A stretch of 64,000 nt of DNA, from contig NZ_MSCH01000003.1 of NCBI RefSeq assembly GCF_002954545.1, forward strand, positions 2,829,991 through 2,893,990. Reading direction: 5' to 3'. Origin of the DNA: Psychrosphaera saromensis. Lineage in GTDB: Bacteria > Pseudomonadota > Gammaproteobacteria > Enterobacterales > Alteromonadaceae. Numbering within the stretch: position 1 is the stretch's first letter; each line of letters begins with the position of its first letter. Shown one piece after another: positions 46,680-54,015 of the stretch. Both the position numbers and the translations under genes were made by a program. The notes under the pieces are model-generated. The model did no database searches, was not told the origin of the DNA, and saw only the letters and a program-made list of their open reading frames with translations.

Positions 46680-46864
46680 CTTCACCGCATAAAAATGCCC
46701 TACGGACACAACGAGAGATACAGTGATAATAAGGCGTATCCGATAAGCTAATTTGAAACTCTCTTGGTCTAGGCATGACAAAAAACTCATTGTATCAATA
46801 TGGGTACAATTGAGTTTAGTTAACATTGAAAAGCTGTCAAATTAAGATGGGTGGCCATGTTATT
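46651..46864 (-). pseudogene. Truncated RAYT 5' end (copy C)
   Basis: Longest of the three copies. ATG at 46776 opens [20 protein letters not shown], continuing [13 protein letters not shown], after which the frame runs into copy B's 5' end and stops at 46651-46653. Thus the copies retain about 33, 22 and 15 transposase codons in order. Confidence 0.78.
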
Positions 46865-46885
46865 AGCCATGTTATTAAAGCTCTT

Positions 46886-46891
46886 GTTAGC
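46886..46891 (-). other. Lone attC R''-type box at the end of the SIR2 cassette
   Basis: The minus strand reads AAGCTAAC, with the SIR2-like stop codon TAA inside it, exactly where an attC box should be. The sequence beyond it (46885 leftward) departs from attC and joins the RAYT copies, so the rest of this recombination site seems to be lost. Confidence 0.6.
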
Positions 46892-47987
46892 TTTCGTTTG
46901 TTAGACTAGATATATACGATTTAGCCCCATCAAAACTGAATGTAACTTCACGAGCACCAAAAAAAGATTCCCAATGTGCAACTATACCAGCCTTTTCTTC
47001 TTCATTTGAAGAATATCCAACAACATGAATCTTAGCTTTTTTTCGAGTCATCCGAGAAAGTAATTGACGCATCTCAAAATCTGCACTTGGCAGAGAGTAA
47101 CCAATAAAAACTATTTCTTCTGCTTCAGATATCTCTATACCAGCATTTTGCCAAATAATCTTATATTGTGGATTTGATAAATCTTTAATAAACGTTGGCA
47201 TAATCAAGTTTGCCATAAGAGAATGATTACCTTCTTCCTCTTCAAAATTGTTGTCACAATGCCTACATGAGGTCAAAGTTGTAAAGTTATTTATTGCTTC
47301 TTTTTCATAAAACTTAGTATATAAGCGAGCACATCTTGGACATTGTAGCCAATTTAATGAACCATGAAGCTTTAATAATTTGACATTAAAACCACCTCCT
47401 CCAAGCACTTCTAAGCCAGGCTTAACTGTGACATCATCTTTATCAAGTGAACTTATATAGCAGCAGTAATCTACAACTGCATTATGAGGTGTATTTAAAA
47501 TGGTTTTATAAATAGAATTATCTAAAAGAATGTCCCAGTTTGCACTAATTACACTTACAGGATCTTTTTCCTGATAATTGTTATAGGCTCTCATTGATGA
47601 TTTTTCTGTTAAATATTTTGCAAATGAATCTATATAGTCTTTAGAGTGATTCTTATCAAGAAGGAGCTGAATTGTACGCCCAACCACATAAAAAACAGAT
47701 TCTCTTATTTTCATTATATTATCTAAACTGATGCCCCTATATTGGGAACTTTCACTTAAACAGCGGTCTAAAGGCGTAAAAATATCCTCCAATGCTATAG
47801 AAGAATATCTACATTCTGGGATATTAAGTTGATCGTTTATGAAGCTTGTAAATTCTGCAAACCTATCCTTATCAAAGTTTGCTTTATTTTCTCTAAATTG
47901 CTTAAAAGCTTCTGGAATAATTGCAGCCTGCGTAGGAGCTCCAGCTTCTACTGAAAATCCAGCTCCCAAAATAAATACGGTTTTCAT
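46887..47987 (-). CDS. SIR2-like NAD-binding protein with internal zinc ribbon (candidate defence effector)
   Basis: A 366-residue SIR2-fold protein. The NAD-binding start is VFILGAGFSVEAGAPT (residues 4-19). ISANWDILLDNSIY (147-160) carries Asn150 and Asp152, and LLKLHGSLNW the family histidine 208. A zinc ribbon follows (CPRC 216-219, CRHC 241-244), then EEIVFIGYSLPSADFEMRQLL near 290-310. In many anti-phage systems SIR2 domains deplete NAD after infection. No other domain is fused. The gene is the sole cargo of an integron cassette: attC lies just upstream, and its stop is within an attC box. The GHKL ATPase in the neighbouring cassette is a plausible partner or sensor. Confidence 0.82.
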   Translation of the reverse strand: MKTVFILGAGFSVEAGAPTQAAIIPEAFKQFRENKANFDKDRFAEFTSFINDQLNIPECRYSSIALEDIFTPLDRCLSESSQYRGISLDNIMKIRESVFYVVGRTIQLLLDKNHSKDYIDSFAKYLTEKSSMRAYNNYQEKDPVSVISANWDILLDNSIYKTILNTPHNAVVDYCCYISSLDKDDVTVKPGLEVLGGGGFNVKLLKLHGSLNWLQCPRCARLYTKFYEKEAINNFTTLTSCRHCDNNFEEEEGNHSLMANLIMPTFIKDLSNPQYKIIWQNAGIEISEAEEIVFIGYSLPSADFEMRQLLSRMTRKKAKIHVVGYSSNEEEKAGIVAHWESFFGAREVTFSFDGAKSYISSLTNES

Positions 47988-48028
47988 AATGTTAAATATA
48001 TCCTATTAATTACGGATGAATGGATGAA

Positions 48029-48121
48029 AGCTAACACCTCGTTAAGCGGAATAAAAATGGTTGGTTAAAATCGCGAAGCAATAACCAACTGTTTTTATTC
48101 CGTTTAAACGACATGTTAGCT
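48029..48121 (-). other. attC: Integron attC recombination site
   Basis: A 91-bp near-perfect imperfect palindrome. Reading the minus strand, it begins GCTAACATGTCGTTTAAACG and ends CCGCTTAACGAGGTGTTAGC. Outer boxes GCTAAC/GTTAGC pair, a two-base mismatch makes the central spacer, TCGTT/AACGA pair, a single extra T is extrahelical, and CGGAATAAAAA and GTTGGTTA arms complete the stem around a short loop. This is the folded bottom-strand structure recognised by integron integrases. The GHKL stop lies 3 bp before it, as usual in cassettes. Confidence 0.88.
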
Positions 48122-48123
48122 TT

Positions 48124-50088
48124 TTAGAACAGATCATTTCCATATGTTGCTTTTTGATAAGATTGAGATTTATCAATATCATTAAGGTAATTAACAAGTT
48201 CTTTTAGAATGATAACGTGAAATGTTGTTGTTCCGGAATTAAGAATATGTGTTATTCCGTGGAAGTCTCTTTGATGCAAATTATCTAGATCTAGTAATGA
48301 AATAGCTTCATATTTCTTTTTCCATTCAGTACCCATTTCCCAAGCTATTGCCAAATGAATATCTTTTTCAAATTTATAATCACTTTCAAATTCATGAATC
48401 AAAGCATCAATATTGTATTTATATTCCAATATTTTAGGAGGGCTAGTATGCTCTTTACTAAAATGAAACTCTTGAACTCCTAAAGGATTATCTTCTTTAT
48501 CAAACTCATGGTTTGATAAAGGCTCCTTAACTACATATTTATATACACCATCATATTGTTTGATTTGGCTAGTTGCGAGTAAATTAACTCCCCTTATAAC
48601 CCCTCCAGCAATCAATTGATTAAAGAGAACAATAACATCTTGTTCTGATTGAGGCTCTGATGTGATTGATATTTCATTCATCGGGGCAAAGAAGTTTTTA
48701 TTATTTAAAACAAGAGGATTAGAAAGTTCATGTGTTTCTTGGGCTTTAATCCAGTCGTGTAATTCCAATTCCTTGGTTATATCTGGTTTTGTTCCACTAT
48801 CTGACTTCAATAGCTTCCTCCACTTTTTAAAGCGGTTTACTATTGCAACAGAAAGTTTTTCAGAGGCGTCTTTCAATTCAGGCTGAAATCCTTTTCGCCC
48901 CAGGTCTGGATCTGCATCCTGAAAATGTACAATAATATGACATTGATTTTGATAACCAATATTTGAGGTTAATGGAATTGCAATCAATTCTCCCTGAGGC
49001 ATACCATTGTTAGCTAGTTGCAAGCCTCCTTTTAAAACACGATAACCTTTTCTCAATTTTGCTAAGTTATCGTTTAATTGATCCCATACCGAAGTTGAAT
49101 AAGTGAAGTAGCCGTAGGCTTCAACGTGGTATTTTTTTATCAAATCATTTAATTCGTCATCTTTAGGTTTAAGTGAGAATAAATCTGAGGAATTAAAATA
49201 TTCATATACCCCATTCGATTTCATATATTTTTGTGGGATAGCAGAAGCATCATGACCTTTTTCGATTAATCTATTCTGAATTTTTAAAATTTCTTTTAAA
49301 TCGATACTCGCTTTTATTTTTGTATGGGGGTACATATATAATGCATCTTCATATGAAAGCTTTCTTTCGTCTCCATTTTTATTGATAACAGTTAAATCAA
49401 ATTTTATTGGCTTGGATACATTATCGATTTTATTAATTGTTCCTAGCGGTGTTTTTACCAATAATAAATGTAGCCATTGCTCTGGGGTAGTGGCTGAGTA
49501 CCAAGATAAGTCTTTCGGGCGTGTATGCTCACCACCAAACTTTATTTTGAAAGTAGATCCTCGATTTATAGTATTGAAGTACTCATCACTTGATTCGGAA
49601 GAGGTAACAACAGGTCTAGTAACGGTGCCTGTATAATCTTCAACCCAACCTCTTCCTCTTTCTAATTTTCCTACAAACTCATGTCCATTACCTTTGGTTC
49701 CGAATTGTAAATAATCAAACCCATAACCAATGTATGTAGCACCGACCCCTTTATTACCCCTAGTACTACCACCATTCTTAAAAGAAATATTTGGTGCAAG
49801 GAAAGATTCAAATTCCTTTTCATTAAAGCCAACACCATTGTCAGTAATGGAAAATGAATTTTCTTCTAGATTTATCGTTAGTTGAAGTTTTCTCTCATAG
49901 TCACCATTTTCACTGTTAGCTCTTCTATCAACAGCATCCATACCGTTTTGAATTAATTCAGAAAATGAATCATACATCCCAACATAAGATTTTAGGATAT
50001 TTTTAATTTCACGTTTCTGAGCAGCTGAAACTATTTCTGTATCTGCATCTTTACTTGATAACAGAGGATCCCATGATTGTACTTGCAT
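48124..50088 (-). CDS. GHKL (HSP90-like) ATPase of an integron cassette (candidate defence component)
   Basis: A 654-residue protein with an N-terminal GHKL ATP-binding domain: N box FSELIQNGMDAVD (Glu44, Asn48), G1 box ITDNGVGF (Asp83), G2 box RGNKGVGATYIGYG (about 110-123), and a GSTFKIKFGGE strand. The remainder (about 200-654) has no recognised domain; a QPELKDASEKLS segment near residue 400 may be the transducer region. It resembles the HSP90/MORC-like ATPases found in bacterial conflict systems. The start is supported by AAGGA 5 nt upstream. The gene lies between an attC half-site and a complete attC, so it is a 2-kb cassette. Function inferred only. Confidence 0.82.
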   Translation of the reverse strand: MQVQSWDPLLSSKDADTEIVSAAQKREIKNILKSYVGMYDSFSELIQNGMDAVDRRANSENGDYERKLQLTINLEENSFSITDNGVGFNEKEFESFLAPNISFKNGGSTRGNKGVGATYIGYGFDYLQFGTKGNGHEFVGKLERGRGWVEDYTGTVTRPVVTSSESSDEYFNTINRGSTFKIKFGGEHTRPKDLSWYSATTPEQWLHLLLVKTPLGTINKIDNVSKPIKFDLTVINKNGDERKLSYEDALYMYPHTKIKASIDLKEILKIQNRLIEKGHDASAIPQKYMKSNGVYEYFNSSDLFSLKPKDDELNDLIKKYHVEAYGYFTYSTSVWDQLNDNLAKLRKGYRVLKGGLQLANNGMPQGELIAIPLTSNIGYQNQCHIIVHFQDADPDLGRKGFQPELKDASEKLSVAIVNRFKKWRKLLKSDSGTKPDITKELELHDWIKAQETHELSNPLVLNNKNFFAPMNEISITSEPQSEQDVIVLFNQLIAGGVIRGVNLLATSQIKQYDGVYKYVVKEPLSNHEFDKEDNPLGVQEFHFSKEHTSPPKILEYKYNIDALIHEFESDYKFEKDIHLAIAWEMGTEWKKKYEAISLLDLDNLHQRDFHGITHILNSGTTTFHVIILKELVNYLNDIDKSQSYQKATYGNDLF

Positions 50089-50132
50089 AATATTCCTTAT
50101 TTGCTACCAAAGTAGCGATGATACGTGAAAAA

Positions 50133-50180
50133 GCTAACGCCCAAATAACGAGGCTGTAGAATTTCTCATTCTCAGCCAAT
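50133..50180 (-). other. attC half-site at the cassette array edge
   Basis: On the minus strand ...CCTCGTTATTTGGGCGTTAGC ends with the R' box GTTAGC, and GGCTG/CAGCC with AGAA/TTCT form the stem tip. The partner arm (L'', R'') expected beyond 50180 is missing, so the array is truncated here. Confidence 0.65.
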
Positions 50181-50336
50181 ATCTTTAAATAAAAACCACA
50201 ATATTTCACATCCTTCTAAGATTCAATAACTTATTTTATTTTCAATAATAGTTTGGTTAAATTGCGTTTAGAGTGGATTTATAGAGCTAATTAATAAAGT
50301 GAGGTTTGATGTGGCTATTAAGGCTTAACTTTTGGT

Positions 50337-50516
50337 CTAATGTAAACTATTTCTTAACTTCTCTATGTTGTGAACAAGGAAGTACATTTGCCATTGAGTA
50401 TTTACTTTATCTTGGCCACGTAGCGTAAATTTGTTCATGCCTTTATTGACGGTAATATTTCCAAACACGGGTTCAATGGCACCAAGTCGTTTACGAAATA
50501 ACGAAGATACCCATCT
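50337..50516 (-). pseudogene. IS1182-family transposase C-terminal remnant
   Basis: The minus strand encodes LGAIEPVFGNITVNKGMNKF and TLRGQDKVNTQWQMYFLVHN, then IEKLRNSLH and a stop (50337-50339). This is the conserved end of IS1182-type DDE transposases (EPVFG motif). Upstream, the frame is closed by a stop near 50517, so only about 60 codons survive. Confidence 0.8.
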
Positions 50517-50675
50517 TTATTAGTTTGAAGATAAAACTCAATTTTATTGAGAATTAGAATATTGGTTAGGTGCGGCGCACTGCTTCATAGCATAACGTGG
50601 ACACACACCTTAAATTTCTAACAAAAAGCGAACCGTCAGGTTCTCTCTGCTTTTTCTCTTTGCCCTTGCTTTTCC

Positions 50676-50890
50676 TCTCCATCTAAATATTCCCGAAATA
50701 AAATAAGTTTTCCAAAATATGAGACAGGACGTCGAATAAGGGATGGTGTTCAGGGACGAATGTACATCCCGTTTTTGAGGATGAAACTTAGTTTTATTGA
50801 GGATAAGAATATTGATTGGGAGCGGCGCTCTGTTTCATTATAAGAGCGCCTACCTTTTTGACTGTTGAAAAAGGTATGGTCGCCGCAGGT
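50676..50890 (+). repeat. Right copy of a dispersed ~200-bp inverted repeat
   Basis: Reverse-complement counterpart of 46102-46296. The following stretch to about 51020 continues as a second, partly tandem version of the same repeat and also matches (inverted) 41960-42195. Confidence 0.75.
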
Positions 50891-51048
50891 GAAACAGTCT
50901 TTTAATCTTTAAAAAAAACCAATTAAGCCTGCGCCTTTTTGGCTGTTGCAAAAAAGGTATGACCGCCGAGAGGTGAAACGGCTGTAGCCACGTGTCGAGT
51001 CACGAGCTTTGAGTAAAAAAACCAATTAAGCCCTTAAAAATATTAAAC

Positions 51049-51091
51049 CGATTATATCTAATCGCCCTTATATCTAATCGCCCTTATATTT
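51049..51091 (-). repeat. 16-bp tandem repeat spanning the msrA stop codon
   Basis: Units CGATTATATCTAATCG, CCCTTATATCTAATCG and a partial CCCTTATATTT; the TAG stop of msrA (51074-51076) lies inside the middle unit. Confidence 0.85.
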
Positions 51092-51589
51092 ATGAAGAAT
51101 GCTCTTAGGAATATGGCAATAATCATTGGGGAAACGGGTGAGTCTTTCTTGGTGCTCTTCATCGCTTTTCACATAATTGCTCAGCGGTAGGACTTCAACA
51201 ACTATCTTATTGGCGTCATCACGTTGGCTTATGTACTTAGAGGCTATTTCTAGGTGGCGTGGTTGCTTACTGTATATGCCGGTTCGATACTTTTCGCCAA
51301 CATCGTCCCCTTGTTTATTAACGCTATAAGGGTCAATTATTTCAAACAAGTAACCAATAAGTTGATTCAGGTTAACCTGATTTGTGTCAAAGGTGACTTT
51401 TACGCACTCGGTATAACCATCATAACTACTATTAGTTGTGTTGCTTGAACCATTAGCTCGGCCAGCTTCTGTTGCTTGTACGCCAGGTGAGTGCTTCATA
51501 AACTCTTGCACGCCCCAAAGGCATCCACCGGCAAAATAGATAGTTTCACGCTGGGTGTTGGTATGGTTATTCTGTGGTTTTATTGTCAT
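51074..51589 (-). CDS. msrA: Peptide methionine sulfoxide reductase MsrA
   Basis: Repairs methionine S-sulfoxide in proteins. The 171-residue protein has YFAGGCLWGVQEFM (catalytic Cys in GCLW, usually GCFW), VKVTFDTNQV, LFEIIDPYSVNKQGDDVGEKYR with the HDPT-like segment changed to IDPY, and a tail DYCHIPKSILHKY with a possible recycling cysteine. The two departures from the usual motif suggest a divergent MsrA subfamily but keep the catalytic cysteine. Cytoplasmic; monocistronic. Confidence 0.85.
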   Translation of the reverse strand: MTIKPQNNHTNTQRETIYFAGGCLWGVQEFMKHSPGVQATEAGRANGSSNTTNSSYDGYTECVKVTFDTNQVNLNQLIGYLFEIIDPYSVNKQGDDVGEKYRTGIYSKQPRHLEIASKYISQRDDANKIVVEVLPLSNYVKSDEEHQERLTRFPNDYCHIPKSILHKYKGD

Positions 51590-51914
51590 ATTTTTTATTT
51601 TTATTTTATTTTATTTTTATTCTATTTGTAATACCGATATTTAGCGTGAAGAGGATCTATTAAAGATGGCTCGTATTTAGCTGAGAGTGACGAATGATTA
51701 TCATGTGTAATGTTTCTTCGCAGTAATATACAATGCCGATCATTACATATCAACCAGACTAAATATTATCTTACGATAACCCAGTTTGGTTGTTCCAACC
51801 GATTAAACAGCTCTATGGATTTAGTCAAAGGACCACAGTTGAGATAGTTGTTAAAAGTGCAACTGCCACGTTTCCTTTACCTATAGAGCACACTGCCTAA
51901 AAGAGAAGATCTCA
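51590..51914. other. Intergenic region upstream of the second TonB receptor
   Basis: 325 bp. It begins with an AT tract (TTTTA repeats) and includes AATGATTATCATG at about 51693-51705, which resembles the core of a Fur site but lacks its outer bases. No cobalamin or other riboswitch consensus was found. Confidence 0.5.
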
Positions 51915-53789
51915 ATGACCCGAGTTATACCAACCGCTTTGCTTACTTTATCATGCAGCATAGCCACTTGTTCAGCTGCATCTGAAGAGACGAATGACGT
52001 AAATGAAATTGAAAAAATCACCGTTGAAAGCTCTACCACGGCCAATAAAGATGCGGTAGGTACGTTTGTTTCATTAGTGTCAAACCTAGAATACGATCCG
52101 CGTGTTGATTTACAGTCTCGCAATATGGCAGAGGCTCAAGCCGATGTAACTATCCGTGGTGGCATTTTTGAAAATACCGGATTTCGTGTAGGTAGCGCGA
52201 CATTACTCGACCCACAAACCGGACATTACTTTTCAGAAATTCCTATTGCACCAGAAATGCTGAGCGAAGCTTATGTACTAGCAGGAGCCGACAACGCCCT
52301 TTACGGAATGAACAGCTCTGTAGGTACTGTCTCTTTTGGTTGGAAAGCAATTGAAACCGCAGGTAGCGTTTCAATTGGTGCAGGTAATAACAACTTTAAT
52401 TTACACCGAATTCACAGTGGTATCAGTATGCCAGTGGGTGATACTAACGACTGGACTCTCGGTTTTGAAGGTGAATACTCTTTCTCTGAAAGTGACGGCA
52501 CAATTGACAATGGCGACCATGATTTCAAACGCTTATCTGGCCGCGTTCAACTGCTTGGCACAACATCACAAACGGATTTATTCTTTGGCTCTCAGGATAA
52601 GTTTTTGGGTTGGCCTAATATGTACACGCCATTTAATGTTAATGAAACAGAAGATTTAAGTACCCAGCTGTTCATACTTAATCACAAACAAGATTACGGC
52701 ACAGAGAGTACTTTTGAAGTTTCAGCTTATACTCGTGATCACAAAGATCATTATATTTTCTCCCGTGAGAATCCAGCCGCATTTGAAGCTTTTCATGAAA
52801 CTAAAGTGAACTCCATCGCCTTTGCTGGCCGTCATCATTTATCAAACCTGGACTCTCAATATAAGTCGTTTGCACTTAATTACTTTTCGCAATATATGGA
52901 AGACGAGATTGAGTCGACCACGCTTGAAAACAATTTTACGTCTCGTAAATATTATAAAGTGAGTGTATTACCTGAATACACTATGAGCTTACAAGATGAA
53001 CAACAGCTAACATTCCGCCTTGGTGCAGCGTATGACGATACCAACAGAGATGACTCTGCGGTGTCATTAATTGGTGACATCATCTGGAATTCAATTAATG
53101 GTTACGGCACAGCTCAAACGGTTTACTTTTCTTATGCTGAAGCCAGTCAAGTCGCAGGTTATACGGCGATTGGAGGCAGTAACACAAGCGGCTTATTCAG
53201 AAGTAATTACGACCTTGAAAGAGAAACAACTGAAAACCTTGAACTTGGCTTTATTTTAGATGGTCAAAATTGGGGCTTTGATTCTGCCATTTTTTATCGT
53301 AAAGATAATGACTTAACGGATTGGACTTATAGCTTAAATTCAACCTCGGCTCGTTCGGCAAACCCAGTAGATATTGAGACCTCAGGTTTGGAATTACTTG
53401 GCACAAAACGTCTAGAAAGCGCTGAGTTTATAGCGAGTTACACCTTCCTTAGTAAATCGGAAGACTATGGAGTTACCGATGCAGACGCCAGCTTTTACGC
53501 ATTAAATTACCCAGATCATCGCATAACATTAGGGGCTATTTGGCACCCTACTGACATGCTTGAATTCCGTGTAGACAATGAGTGGCGCAAGCAACAAGAA
53601 AACATTTTACGTAACGGTGATGACGAAGCTGTATTCACTCACCTAACGTTAAAAGTTTCTCCTCCACAGGTTCAAGGTTTGGAAGTGATTTTTGCAGCAG
53701 ATAACCTTTGGAATGAATCCTTTGAAGAAATACCAGGTACGCCAGGCCGTGGACAACAATTTACTGCCACGCTAACTTATAACTGGTAG
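51915..53789 (+). CDS. TonB-dependent receptor-like protein with divergent plug
   Basis: A 624-residue outer-membrane protein with a signal peptide (cleavage near CSAAS), a TonB-box-like IEKITVES and a plug domain in which ADVTIRGGIFENTGFRVG and GADNALYGMNSSVGTVSFGW replace the more usual siderophore-receptor motifs. The barrel ends TATLTYNW with an aromatic terminal residue. Shorter than the first receptor. The ligand is unknown; BtuB-like or metal-related roles are possible. ATG is preceded by AAGAGAAG. A 14-bp direct duplication spans its stop. Confidence 0.82.
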   Translation: MTRVIPTALLTLSCSIATCSAASEETNDVNEIEKITVESSTTANKDAVGTFVSLVSNLEYDPRVDLQSRNMAEAQADVTIRGGIFENTGFRVGSATLLDPQTGHYFSEIPIAPEMLSEAYVLAGADNALYGMNSSVGTVSFGWKAIETAGSVSIGAGNNNFNLHRIHSGISMPVGDTNDWTLGFEGEYSFSESDGTIDNGDHDFKRLSGRVQLLGTTSQTDLFFGSQDKFLGWPNMYTPFNVNETEDLSTQLFILNHKQDYGTESTFEVSAYTRDHKDHYIFSRENPAAFEAFHETKVNSIAFAGRHHLSNLDSQYKSFALNYFSQYMEDEIESTTLENNFTSRKYYKVSVLPEYTMSLQDEQQLTFRLGAAYDDTNRDDSAVSLIGDIIWNSINGYGTAQTVYFSYAEASQVAGYTAIGGSNTSGLFRSNYDLERETTENLELGFILDGQNWGFDSAIFYRKDNDLTDWTYSLNSTSARSANPVDIETSGLELLGTKRLESAEFIASYTFLSKSEDYGVTDADASFYALNYPDHRITLGAIWHPTDMLEFRVDNEWRKQQENILRNGDDEAVFTHLTLKVSPPQVQGLEVIFAADNLWNESFEEIPGTPGRGQQFTATLTYNW

Positions 53790-53803
53790 CTTATAACTGA
53801 TGC
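53776..53803 (+). repeat. 14-bp duplication spanning the TonB receptor stop codon
   Basis: CTTATAACTGGTAG followed by CTTATAACTGATGC; the first unit ends exactly at the TAG stop. Confidence 0.82.
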
Positions 53804-53831
53804 TTTATTGTTAATAATAACAAAGCATCAG
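53797..53831 (+). terminator. Terminator after the second TonB receptor
   Basis: CTGATGCTTT / AAAGCATCAG stem (10 bp) with additional internal pairing (TTGTT/AACAA). It overlaps the second unit of the stop-codon duplication. Confidence 0.7.
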
Positions 53832-53970
53832 TAATTATTTTCAAAGCTATTATTTTCAAGGCTACAATTTCTAAGTGAGCGACAGAGACACCTTGCCTCT
53901 GTTGCTCATTTATACTTATTTAATTCATACCTATTTCATTCTAAGCTTAGCTATTTATTTTATGTTCATC

Positions 53971-54015
53971 TAGCTCTCACTTTTAGCCTATTCATTTTTT
54001 AGCTCTCACTTTTGA
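53971..54015 (-). repeat. 29-bp-period duplication spanning the cusA-like stop codon
   Basis: TAGCTCTCACTTTT occurs at 53971 and again at 54000, the second copy including the TAA stop (53999-54001) of the cusA-like gene. Confidence 0.8.

Larger units (their letters stand above)
46005..46886. other. Repeat-rich region left of the integron cassettes
   Basis: About 880 bp with no intact gene: a dispersed repeat (about 46102-46296) that is inverted relative to 50676-50890, an internally deleted RAYT element and two further truncated RAYT 5' ends. Short ORFs across it are artefacts. Confidence 0.75.
50089..51073. other. Repeat-rich region right of the integron cassettes
   Basis: About 985 bp with no intact gene: attC half-site (50133-50180), featureless AT-rich DNA to about 50336, an IS1182-type transposase remnant, then dispersed repeats (50640-51020) inverted relative to those at 46.1 kb and 42.0 kb. 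Confidence 0.75.

Noticed and set aside
46733-46864. The three 132-bp repeats as attC sites of a superintegron
   Set aside because: They lack paired attC boxes and instead encode a RAYT N-terminus; the true attC has a different sequence.
51590-51914. Cobalamin riboswitch before the second TonB receptor
   Set aside because: A GCCAC string occurs, but the surrounding B12-box consensus and supporting stems are missing.
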